64,000 nt of DNA from Trifolium pratense. Lineage: Eukaryota > Streptophyta > Magnoliopsida > Fabales > Fabaceae. Within the stretch, counting starts at the first letter, position 1. Each line of letters opens with the position of its first letter. A program made the translations under genes and the position numbers. Positions 32,790 through 43,070 of the stretch are shown here, piece after piece. The notes beneath the pieces are model-generated. The model was given only the letters and a program-made list of their open reading frames with translations. It was not told the origin of the DNA and ran no database searches. The stretch spans positions 62,419,257-62,483,256 of the forward strand of contig NC_060060.1 in the NCBI RefSeq assembly GCF_020283565.1. Direction: 5' to 3'.

Positions 32790-33341
32790 TACCTTCACGC
32801 CGCGCGTGATTAAGTCAGTGGCAAATCCATCTTCTGATCAGGGTATTACGCCGCGCGTGGACAGGTCCCCACGCCGCGCGTAATAGAAGCAGGGGAAAAT
32901 CTTCTTCTGATAAGGCCATTACGCGGCGCGTGATGCTCCACGCCCCCAGCGTAGTACAAATGCATCTTTTACTGCATAATTCCCTACTTTCTTGTAATCC
33001 AAGTAATCTTGCTTCTGAGCTGATTTCTCTTTGTTTATTCACTAAAAACCTCTAAAAAGAGTCTAATGTCCCTCAAATAAGCATGGATATAAGAGTGTGA
33101 CGATAAGTCATCATGTGTAAAGATCCATAGCTCACTCTCAAAATGCTCTCATCCTCTCTACGCACAATCTTTTGCAGAACTTCGACTAGGAAAACACAGG
33201 AGTCGTCTCTCCCCTCAAGAACGAGGTGATGAACATTCTAAGTTGTCGAGTGTCACTTTTTTGTTGATCGACCTCTTGTATTTTTATTTTGTCATTCTAG
33301 AGTTTTTGTCTGAATTTGGTTATTGTTTATTGGTCTTCAAA
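32790..33341 (-). repeat. Athila/Tat-like 5' LTR, outer part
   Basis: Continues the LTR interrupted at 24524. It matches 17121-17640 in the left LTR, including GC-rich motifs (32795-32955). The outer limit is uncertain. From about 33250 it contains 49 bp absent from the left copy, bounded by GAG on both sides. Confidence 0.75.
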
Positions 33342-33757
33342 TTTAGATTACCTAATTACATCTCTAATTTCACTAAAATGTGTTCTTTTGTAGTTTAATC
33401 TACGAACTATTAAAAAACTCCATTATTTGGTGACAAGTTTTATGCATCAAGTTTAAAAGATGTCAAATAAATGACATTGGAGAGACATTCAAACATAAGG
33501 TAATATTAGATTCTCAATTTCTCTAATCACTTCATCTTTTGTTCGTCCCATAAGCTTTTAATCATAACTTGAAATTTATGACTCAAACTAATGTTAGTTT
33601 AAAAACCTTTAGATACTGAATGATGAAAGGCAACAAACTAAAAGTTACAAGAAGCCTCTCCTATATTATCTGTTATATGGATTAATCTGCAAATTTTATA
33701 ATAGGCGTTCATACTAACATGTTCATGGAAACAATGGGAAATCATGGAATAGCTAAC
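33342..33757 (+). repeat. Right remainder of host repeat unit 2
   Basis: CACTAAAATGTGTTCTTTTG through ATCATGGAATAGCTA matches the last 400 bp of unit 1 (about 12147-12537), giving the right flank of the Athila/Tat-like insertion. Confidence 0.8.
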
Positions 33758-34252
33758 ATGTTCCACCAACTGAGGAGAGTAGCAGTGAGAACACATGTAG
33801 TAAGTATTTTTTGAAAGACATGATAAAATCTTGATTATCCTTGCTACATTTCACAACCTTGCATAAGTACTTCATGTTGGACTTCCTACTTCCAAACATG
33901 ACATCTTCATCACCTTATAACTTTGGATCACTAGCAAAAGATCATGCAAAGGTATTATGCCCTTTTAATTTGAGTTATTCTAATATTATTAATCGATCAA
34001 GTTTAATATTTTCTTGGATAAGTATTAAATACTCTTTGTTGGAGTATTTCTTTCTTCTCTCAAATAATAGTTTTATATTTAATTCAATTTTTTATTAATA
34101 AAATGATAACAGGTATTAAGCATATTTTAACTGATGTGGGTATTTTGTGTGGCTTATTAAACATGTTCACTTTTTATGTTATAATTATAACTTTTAATTT
34201 TTTATATATGAAAATTTTAATAATTAAATATTATTTATGTAGTCACATTTTT
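33758..34252. other. Unique non-coding sequence inside the putative Helitron
   Basis: Includes an 85-codon ORF (33841-34098) with no recognisable domain. A GT-type site after CATGCAAAG (33951) could make part of it a captured exon, but this is not supported further. Confidence 0.35.
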
Positions 34253-34282
34253 ACCCGTACCTGACACGGGTCCGGATACTAG
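34253..34282 (+). mobile_element. Helitron 3' terminus
   Basis: A short hairpin ACCCGTACCTGACACGGGT (34253-34271) is followed 7 bp later by CTAG and then T (34283). This hairpin plus CTRR followed by T is the defining 3' end of Helitrons, and the stem sequence is close to common plant forms. No helicase/Rep gene is present, so the element is non-autonomous. Its 5' end is not certain (candidate at 9959). Confidence 0.75.
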
Positions 34283-34283
34283 T

Positions 34284-34497
34284 TTAGCTAAATGCATACC
34301 CGCTCAATTCTTAGCAAGAGCATAGTATTTTTATGAAAATTTAATTAATGCACCTTGAACTTTGAATAAAATTTTATAAAATAGGACAATAAAATATTAG
34401 AAAAACATATTATATTTTGAAACGAAGAGAGTATATAATCTAAAGGAAATAAAGCCGGAAATTCCCTAGATACAGGAGATTAGATTACACGGCTACT
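34284..34497 (+). repeat. Right copy of the duplicated flanking segment
   Basis: Matches 7727-7977 in direct orientation with an internal deletion of about 50 bp (between GGAAATTCC and CTAGATA). It begins right at the Helitron end. Confidence 0.75.
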
Positions 34498-34848
34498 GCT
34501 ACGGTGGACTACCTTCACAAGTGGTCCACCGTGGACAAGTGATCTACCGAATATGAATTTTACGAAATTCACTGTTGGATGGAAAGTTTATATCATATAG
34601 ATCATCCATAAATTTTTTAAAATTTTTTGAAAATCATTTGATATGTTATTGAGACCCATCAAGATTTACGTTATTTAATAAACCGTTAATCTTGGTGTGT
34701 CTCAATAACATATCAAATGATTTTCAATTTTTCTAAATTTTTCTATGGATGATCTATATGATATGAACTTTCAATCCAACGGTGAATTTTATAAAATTCG
34801 TATTCGTTATAATGTTATTCATGACTGGTCACCACTTAGAATTTACCT
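34497..34848. mobile_element. Foldback MITE, copy D
   Basis: Inverted arms: CCGAATATGAATTTTACGAA ... (34547 on) and ... TTTTATAAAATTCGTATTCG (to about 34806), with outer CTACGGTGGAC and GTCCACCGTGGAC motifs on the left side as in copy B. It lies about 530 bp upstream of the start codon of the HAD gene and could influence its promoter (inference). Confidence 0.7.
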
Positions 34849-35381
34849 AAATTACACTCCTATTTTTATTTTATTATTTTTTTACTAATATTACTGTCAT
34901 CGTAAAAAAAAACTATTTTTTTTTCTCCTTCAAATGAACCCATGTCTGCATGTTTGCCACATTGATTCATCCGTTCTTCTCAAACTGATCCGTTTTCACG
35001 ACAACATATTCTCCCATGAAAATTTTCTCTTCTGGGTCTTTGACTCTTTGTTTTTAGGACCAATTTTTTTTTTTGTTTTTAGGTCCATCAAATCAAACAT
35101 TTCATTTGTTGTTTTTGTCGGTTAAGGTTGTCACCTCATAATAGTTATGATCAAAGTTTGTTCCTTTATGAACCATTGCATTGTTCTACTCAATTGCTTT
35201 TAGTGCTATAATTGGTACAAAAATTCAAAGGTTTTTGCTTTTTTTTCAAAATTTTACTAATTTATTTGTTTTCTTTGAATTCATCCGTTACAATTTTATG
35301 ATGCTGGAATGAAATTCACAGCAAGATTCTGGTTTTATTATATTTAAATTTAAATTTAGAGAAATTTTTATTTCTGCAATC
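34849..35381 (+). promoter_or_regulatory. Upstream region of the HAD gene
   Basis: About 530 bp of AT-rich sequence between MITE D and the start codon. It should hold promoter and 5' UTR. A TATATTTAAATTTAAATTT stretch at 35339-35357 is too close to the ATG to be a confident TATA box. No specific site is claimed. Confidence 0.4.
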
Positions 35382-38300
35382 ATGGCAAATTTGTTGAACT
35401 ATGATCCTTCCCATGTCACAAGAGCTTTTTCTCAATACCCTTTTGTTTCTTCTTCATATTTTGAGGTTAACAGAAGTGTTAGGTTCAATCTTAGATCCTG
35501 TTTTGATACAAGTAATGGAAATGTTGATGTTAATTCCAAAAGGGGTTTTTTGAAGGCGAAGACAAAGGGTTTAGAGAAGGGTATTTCTGTCATAGATGGA
35601 AAATATGATGCCACTATTGTTGAGCATAGATCACCAGGTGGAAGTCACAATAAACCTTTTTGTGATCATCAAATTCCTCAGAAACTTGTAGTTGCTGTTG
35701 ATGTTGATGAAGGTGTGCTTTTTACCGATTTTTGTCCAATAATAACTAAACATTATTGAGGTATATTACATGTACATTTGATTGAGTTTTACTTAGTGTT
35801 GTTAATATTGGCCATGGTGATGTCATGGCTGATTGTAGTAGCGGAATATTTTGCAACCGTCATGGCCAATTCGTGAAGGATTGTGGCGCCACCGCGTTCT
35901 ATGACACCATTGTATCATATCAAGCATTTTTACTCTTTCTGTTGTTAAGTATGCACTTTTGTTTTCCCTCTGATGTGTATTTGTTTTATTTCTTTTTCAT
36001 ATGCAGTATTAGGAAACTTTGTGTCAGCGCTGAATAAGTTCATAGCAGCACGATATTCATCAAATTATTCAGTTTCTGAGTATCATGTGTACGAGTTCTT
36101 CAAGGTATCACCAATTTATATGATAGTTAACTGGACATTGGAAATTTTGCATTAACAATAAATACTACATTTATATTAGGCTTTTATGAGATTATTGAGT
36201 ACTCTTTGGTATTATTCCTTGATAATGTAATTTCAGCTCAATATACTTTTGAATTTGATAATCATATAGTAGTACATTTAATAAAGGGGTATTAGCTTGG
36301 AGGGTTGGAATTTGCAGTTCCTCTGCACAAAGTGTTAGGATACCAATTGAGAAATGCGGGCCCAAAGAGTGATGTGGGGAAAATATCGGAAAAGGTAGGG
36401 AATTAGGTGATGCGGCAAATTTACCGATTTTGTTATAAGGGGTGTGCAGAGAGTGAGAATCGAGAAGTATCATTCAACATATTTTCTGTTAGAACCATAT
36501 TGCTCTAGGGTTACAGCGGTTTTCTCTTCCGTAATACATCTAGTAGTTTTTCATCAATAATAGTTTTTTTTTTTTTTTTTTTGGCTTTCATCACCAGTTT
36601 AATCTGGTTTGGGCGTCAGTTCTGGAATCAAGTGGTTCCAGCCCCCTCCCGATCACAGTTGCGGGGGATCGAACCGTGGTCCTCCCTACCAAGTTCGGGG
36701 GTCAGTTCAATTTCACCTACTTTTCGAGTTCCTATCCCAAAGCAACGGAGCATGATCGATTAATTGTGCCATAAACATTTCGAGTGTTTTACTTGTGTTA
36801 CTGTTTTGTAGTTAATGGTGATACATACAAGATCAAGGGAGATAGATGTTCATTGATACATAAACAAAAACATAGATTTTTCTTAACACGTGATTCTGTT
36901 CTTTAATAGTAGTTTTCTTGGTGTTTCTAGATTTGTGAACCCTTTCTCTCAATTAATTATACATTATCTTGCATTGAGAATTGAGATATACTTTTAAAAA
37001 CTCATTTAGTTTGTAGTATTGTATTGCATAGAATTTTAAGCATGTTTGTAAACGAGTCTCTGATGAGCTCTTCATTTCTCTTACAGATATGGAATTGTTC
37101 ACGCGAAGAAGGTATCATATAGTCGCTCTATTATTACATTTTGTTAATTATTCTTCATCATGTTATGAAAACTTGTGCGATCTTGTGATACAAATTATTT
37201 TTCACCATGTCCATTCATTGAAATTGGTTATCTTTATCCTGATAAAATTGGACTGGTTTTAAATCACTACCTTGTTGCATAGCTAATACCCGTGTTCATG
37301 AGTTTTTCGAGACACCGTATTTCAAGTCAGGGATCCACCCTATCCCAGGTGCTCAAACGGCCCTGCAGAAATTATCAAGATTCTGTGACCTATCAGTTGT
37401 AACGTACGTTTTAGCCACTGAGTTTACTTCAACATGCAGCAGAATCTGTGACTCATCAACTTATGGGCGTTTGTTTATATGTTTTAATGATCAGATCTCG
37501 GCAGAACGCAATCAAAGATCACACAATTGAGTGGATAGAGAATAACTTTTCAGGTTTGTTTGATGAGATTCACTTTGGAAACCACTTTGCCCTTGATGGG
37601 GTGTCAAGACCAAAGTCAGATATTTGTAGGTATGCCACTTAGTCCTATCCACTTTCATTTCGACTATGTTTTTTCATTCCCTAAATAATGATGCACAAAT
37701 ACTCCAAAATTGGAGATATATCCATATCGGATACCAATAATTTGTGGATACTCGTGGATACATAACCTAGAAGTATTAGAATTATTTATTTTACTTTTAA
37801 AAAAATATTTTAGCGGGTACATATCAGATACTTCAAGGATACTTGCGGATACGTATCTAGAATCCATATTGAGGATACATGTGAAAAATTCTCATCTTGA
37901 ATCCATAGGATACATATATATATTTGATATGCTTCTCAATTCTCGTCTTGAATCCTGATACATATCCACCACTTGTTCATATCAACCCTGTATTAATTTG
38001 ATATAGGACTTGAATTTTGTATTATTTTCAGATTAACAGATGATATAATAGCTTATAGGTTTGCTATGTCACTTTACATAAAAATGTCAATTATATTGGC
38101 AGTGCATCTTACAATTCATTATAGGATTCGATTCACAATCCAGAAAATAGGTCTTCCAATTCATGACTATGTTGTCAATAGAGCACTATAGCGCTGCTAT
38201 AGTGGTGTAGCATGGCGGTGCGGCCCTCTACTGCTATGGCATAGGCCCGTGAAGTGCCATTGAGAGTAGCGGCCGCTATTATAGCTATTTTGATTTTTTA

Positions 38301-39378
38301 TTTTTTTTTAAAATTTGTTGAGGGTATATTGGTCCTTTGTACCCTTTGAGTGACCTACTATTATAACTCACTTGCTGAGTGCTTAATTGTGGCCCATCAT
38401 TGGTCTCTTTGCTGTTTTTTTGCTTGTCTTTTTTTGATGGGGATGTCAGTTTGACTACTTTTAGAACTTGATTTTGAGTACAATAGCGGCTATGATGTTA
38501 ATAGCGGCGCTATAGCGTGGCGTCAGACCACCTCTCCGCTATGCTATAAGGCCACTTTCCGCTATTTAGAGAAGCGGAAATAGCGGCCACTATTTGCAGG
38601 ACAATTGCGGTGGCATAGCGGATCGGTAGCGCTATTTGGCTGCTTTTGCATTTTGGAGGGAAAAGTTTTATAAAAACCCTTATTTTGGAAATAAATCATA
38701 AAGTGAGGGGTATTTTAGTCTTTATTTAGAACCTATTTTGATGGTAAATGACAATATTTAGTATAATTATTAAGTAAGAAAGTCCTTTTAATTTTGTGTA
38801 TTTTTCTATTTTTCAGTATTTATGTATGTTGTTGGAATTGATGTTTAATTTGTACATGGCCGCTATACTGCTAAAGCGCTACCCGCTATACCGCTATAGC
38901 ATTTTCTAGGGTCGGTGCTACGCGCAGCTATCTGATATTAACAACATAGAAGAGCGGTCATCCCACTATACTGCTATAACATTTTTGGGGTAGCACTGCT
39001 ATCTAATATTGACAACATAGATTCATAATTTGAACCTTAATTTGATAACCATGCATTCATATATTAACATTTTGAACTATGCTCTAGATTGACAGATCCA
39101 AGTCATTTTTATCTTGATGCAAGCCTAATGGTTCCAATGATTTATTGTTTATTGAATCGTTATACATTGTCAGGTCTTTAAATGCTAAGGTTCTTATTGA
39201 TGATAACCCAAGATACGCAATTGAGTGCGCTGAAGCTGGAATTCGAGTCCTACTTTTTGACTACGAAAATTCATATCCTTGGAGCAAGACTGAGTTGGCT
39301 TATCAGCATCCTCTTGTGCACAAAGTTGAGAATTGGGAAGAAGTTGAACAAGCATTAATGTCATTGATAGCTTTGTAG
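35382..39378 (+). CDS. HAD-superfamily NT5C-like phosphatase, probably plastid-targeted (six exons)
   Basis: Exons read by frame and GT..AG borders: 35382-35712, 36007-36104, 37087-37111, 37283-37403, 37495-37629, 39174-39378. They total 915 nt, 304 residues plus stop, with phases matching at every junction. HAD motif I is DVDEV (nucleophile D107, acid D109); motif II VVTSR (T192/S193); motif III lysine K232 in RPKSDIC; motif IV LIDDNPRYA (D246, D247). The rest resembles the plant family related to 5'(3')-deoxyribonucleotidases (NT5C). The substrate is not known to me. About 100 residues precede the domain, starting MANLLNYDPSHVTRAFSQ and poor in acidic residues at first, which could be an organelle transit peptide (inference). 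Exon 3 is only 25 nt. Introns 2 and 5 carry transposable elements. No premature stop seen; this is the only convincing host gene here. Confidence 0.93.
36556..36775 (-). mobile_element. SINE (tRNA-related) in intron 2
   Basis: The minus strand ends in a poly(A) run (18 T at 36565-36582 on the plus strand). It contains GGTTCGATCCC (36665-36675), an exact fit to the pol III B box GGTTCGANNCC. An A-box-like ACTTGGTAGGGAGG lies about 20 bp upstream. About 210 bp, no ORF, inserted antisense to the host gene. Confidence 0.7.
38167..39020. mobile_element. Non-autonomous hAT-like element in intron 5
   Basis: Ends CTATGTTGTCAATA (38167) and TATTGACAACATAG (to 39020) are perfect 14-bp inverted repeats. 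Flanks ATTCATGA and ATTCATAA (38159-38166, 39021-39028) fit an 8-bp target duplication with one change, as expected for hAT. Subterminal regions are packed with GCTATAGCG, AGCGGCGCTATAG and CCGCTAT motifs on both strands. No transposase. Confidence 0.82.
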
Positions 39379-40599
39379 TTACTAAAAGTCATGCAGGATC
39401 ATGGATTTTGTGAAAAGAACCCTTTTAGGTTTTTTAACTCGACTTATGTAATACTCTACACAAATTTTGATGTATTAGATACAAAGAAACTATTTGTAAT
39501 ACTCGCGCACAAATGAATGGTGTATATATGTAGATTGTTGAACCGAAGGGTTGACAATGTTGAGAAGCATTTTCATGTATGATGATGATTTGGAAGAATG
39601 ATTAACCTCTTTCATTTGACTGTTGTAAATGGAATCAGGATACTCACAGACAAGCTACAATGTGATGGTAATATCTCTTCGGCGGAAGGAGAAAATGGGA
39701 TGTGGCGGAGATTGTTAGGAAAGCATGAAGTTGGAGAAGATTAAACCCCAGCATTTTTTTTTGGTTAAGAAACCCCACAATTTTTATTTGTTTTTACGAC
39801 TACCGGTAGCCACCATATGCCAAACCCCAACCCCACCATTTATCACTCCCAACTCACCGACGAATCTTCCTCTTCACCATATGCAAACAACCATTTTTTA
39901 TGTGTGCTCTCATTATATGAAAAAAAAAAAAACTTAGATTTGTTTTAGCTAAGAAGATTTGTTGTTGTGTTCTCTGTAAATAAACTCTAGTGTATATTGA
40001 AAATTTGGGGTTTTGATTTTTGTGTTTAGAAGAAGTATGTGAATATAACATAGATTCATGCTAGGTATATTTGTGTAGACATGTCGGTAACACAACAAGT
40101 TATGATCCTCATAATATTTCACATTACGATTTTTTGTCCTGCATCTAATCAACTCATCAATGTGTACTACATATTTTTGAATAATTTTTTTTTATTCTTG
40201 TGTACAATTGATCTTACCTGATGATCAGAGAAGGTTGATGGCCAGATTGTTGGAACACAATCCACTCTATGAATCACACACACACAAACTGGTGTAAAAC
40301 CTGAAAAGCAAAATATGAAACTATGAAACTCAAAATTGATCAACAGTGGAGGAATTGATTCGGAAGAGAGAGAGGAAGAAGATGAATACACTTTAGGGAA
40401 AGTTTATTCTCTTTAATCACAATACAAAAAAACTTAATTTTTACAATAGATGCAAGTGCATTATATAGCTATAATACTTGCACCCTAAGTTACACACTTG
40501 TAACTTCTAACAAACTCCCTAATTATTAGCTAACTAACTAATAACTACTAACTAACACTCTAACTAACTTTTATCTAGTTAGTTAGTTAGTTACACTTA
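39379..40599. other. 3' flank of the HAD gene and unassigned DNA
   Basis: Holds the 3' UTR (no clear AATAAA chosen). From about 40241 (TGTTGGAACACAATCC) to 40604 the sequence has features of a Copia-type LTR end read on the minus strand (TTCCAACA end, a C/T-rich block, TTAGTTAGTTAG repeats), and it continues after the LARD insertion at 48577. If correct, the LARD landed in an older LTR fragment. No gene supported. Confidence 0.35.
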
Positions 40600-40604
40600 A
40601 CAAC

Positions 40605-43070
40605 TGTAACGACCCAATTTTCGTATTATTATTTTTTATGTGTTAAAATATTTTATTTAACATGGCATTTTAATTAAGTTAATAACTAGAGTTATTTATC
40701 GAGTACTTTAGTTATTAAGCGAGTAGAGAGAGTTAACGTGTTATTGGGCCAAGCCAATTGTGCTTGAGGCCCAATGGGCCTTGTGTGTGTGTGTGGCGCC
40801 ATATGGCTATGAGAGGGAGAAGAGAAATTCATTTTTCTCATGTTCTTATGTTCTTGGGAGAAGAGAAGAGAGAGCTTGAAGAGCTAGGGCAAGGGGAGAG
40901 CTAAGGATTCGAGAGCTTCGTCATGTTTTCTTCGAATCCAGGTAAGAGAGTAGATTTCATATTCGTGGGTGACTCGAGGAAGGGGAGAATGTCGATTTCT
41001 CCTCACCCGAACTTCCTCCACCCCATTTTCGTTTTAGTTTGGAATGGATTTTCTTGATGGAAATCGTTTCTAAGGTTCTTAATATGTTTAACATGCTTTT
41101 AACATGGTTAATGAACGAAAATAATGGTTAAAAACGAGTTTATGAAAGATTAAACTCAAGAACTTTGTGTTCTTGAGAGTTTTGATGAAAAAGTGTTCAA
41201 TCTTTACTTTTTCGATGTTTATGATGTAGATCTGAGAAATGAACTGTCCTTTTGTGTTTAGATATGCTTGTTGCACTTGAATATAAACTTATTTGAGGTT
41301 TATAACATGAAAAATGGTTTATGTGAGAGTCTTGAGAGTTTAGAGTTTGAAATGAGAAATGTAGAAAATTGTTATCTATGAAGTCTGAACCTTTACGTGC
41401 AATTTTGACCTCTTTTCGTTGTGAACTGATTTTAGTGGCCAACATAAAAGTTGTAGCCCTGTTTGTTAGCTTTCCAACGAGTATATGTGCGTCTCCATTG
41501 GACTTTCGTAGCCCAAGTTATGATCGTTGCAATGAGAGGCTGTCCTGCAGAAATCCTGCACAATTTGTCTGTGGCGCACCGTTTTAGAGGAGTGGTGCCC
41601 AGGCGCCCAGAGAAGTCTAGAAATGCCATTTTGACTCTGTTTTGTGACGAAGGCTGGCGCCCCAGCGCAAACACTGTTCACAGAATTGAAAATGTTGACT
41701 TTTGGTTGACTTTTGAGGGTTTTCGACCCCGGAACCTATTTTACTCAGTTTTTCGTGTAGACTCCGATTCCGGTGTTTGTTTTATGAGTTGAGCCATGCT
41801 TAATGTAGTTGTTATATATTAATTGCATGAGGGTTGTGTTGATGTTTATGTGATGATAGCTTGTTGATGAATGATGATGTTTATTTAAATGTCAAAGAAG
41901 TATATTAAGGTGTTAATCAACTTAATAAAGAAGGATATTAGAATTATGTTATTCTAATAAAGAAGTATATCGAATTATGTTATTCGATAAAGAAGGATAT
42001 TAAGGAATAGTGTTATCTTAATAAAGAAGTAATGTTGGATAGTGTTCCACATTAGTAAATGAAGAGCTTAATGCGAATTAAAATGATTGTGAGTGAATTC
42101 ATGAAAAACATATACATGCATTCATGAATATATTTGATATTGGATATTCCAATAAAGAAGGATATCGGATTATATTTATCCGATAAAGAAGGATATTAGA
42201 GGTGAGATACTCTGATAAAGAAGATGGTACCACATGCATTAGAGGTGTCTAGAGGACATAGCATGAATGTGAAGCATTAGATTGCATTAGGGATTATGTG
42301 TGCATTTTATGATAAATAATGTTTGACACGTACTTGGTAAATGTTGATTGTTAATCCGTATGTGAGGAGTAGAGTCCGTCATGACTATAAAATGAACAAC
42401 GCAGGGTCCGTCATGACCATAATCTGAACCGTGTATTTGTGGTGTTAGATTACATTAGGAACTTTATGTGTATTCCTATTTGTAATTGAGTTATGTGTAT
42501 TTGTTGATGTTTTGGTATTGTCTGAGACGACGTGAAACTATATGTTTGGTGTATTTTGTGGATGGTTGATTAGGTGATAAATGAAGTATATGCATGATAT
42601 ATGAATATGCATGAATGATGGTGATGTATATGTATAATGTATGATTATGCATGTTTTTATGAAGAAGTGTTTAAGTACCATTTACTTACACTTGTATATT
42701 TGAGTATGTTATCTAACTCTCTTTTATGTGTTATGTGCTGGACCGTTGGGGGTCCAGATTTACAGGTTTTGTGGTATTCGATGTCGAGTCGTCGGTGAAG
42801 CTCTGCTCTGATTGTGACACGGGAAAAGGGGTTTTATATGTATATAGAGTCTCCTTATCTAGGTTGTTTTGTATAGCTAATAAATACATTAGTTGATTTA
42901 ACATTTGTATAAACAAGTATTTTTACTAATTAACTACATTAGTATTATTTTGGTAGAGGAGTGTAATACTCGAACCGACATTCAATAAATTAAATGTGAT
43001 TTTCCGTTGCGTATTTTGAAAAAGATTTTACTAAGGTAGAAATATATAAATAATGGGTTTGGGTGTTACA
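40605..43070 (+). repeat. LARD copy 1, 5' LTR
   Basis: 2,466 bp. Contains a GC-rich part with GCGCCCAGG motifs near 41600-41665, the hairpin array 41903-42217, and a duplicated GTCCGTCATGAC motif (42375, 42408). Short ORFs (for example 41369-41587) recur in the other LTR and lack any domain. Confidence 0.93.
41903..42217 (+). repeat. Array of eight short hairpins with shared AAAGAAG linker (5' LTR)
   Basis: Stems in order: TATTAAG/CTTAATA (41903), TATTAGAAT/ATTCTAATA (41936), TATCGAAT/ATTCGATA (41968), TATTAAG/CTTAATA (41998), TAATGT/ACATTA (42030), TATTGGA/TCCAATA (42138), TATCGGAT/ATCCGATA (42163), TATTAGAG/CTCTGATA (42194, one G-U pair). The linker AAAGAAG follows most of them. Stem sequences differ between units while pairing is kept. 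A ninth, looser hairpin TTCATGA/TCATGAA lies between units five and six. Confidence 0.8.

Larger units (their letters stand above)
16195..33341 (-). mobile_element. Athila/Tat-like Ty3/gypsy element, non-autonomous, split by a nested Copia element
   Basis: Order on the minus strand: 5' LTR (33341-32790 plus 24524-23628, interrupted by the Copia element), tRNA-Asp-type primer binding site (23592-23609), gag and protease (23501-21067), a spacer with GC-rich motifs, an extra ORF (20386-18834), then the 3' LTR (about 17640-16195). No reverse transcriptase, RNase H or integrase is present between protease and 3' LTR, so the element depends on enzymes in trans. The outer LTR limits are uncertain by up to about 170 bp because both LTR copies share sequence to about 17640 and 33341 with a 49-bp deletion in the left copy. 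Confidence 0.82.

Noticed and set aside
35825..36155. Plus-strand ORFs in intron 1 and exon 2 as separate genes
   Set aside because: They are frame fragments. The spliced HAD gene explains the real coding parts with matching phases.
40167..40391. Minus-strand serine-rich ORF as a host exon
   Set aside because: It overlaps sequence that resembles a Copia LTR end, lacks a domain, and no adjoining exon was found.
41369..41792. Overlapping ORFs of 60-110 codons
   Set aside because: They lie in the LARD LTR, recur at 46870-47293 in the other LTR on the same offset, overlap on both strands, and show no protein domain.
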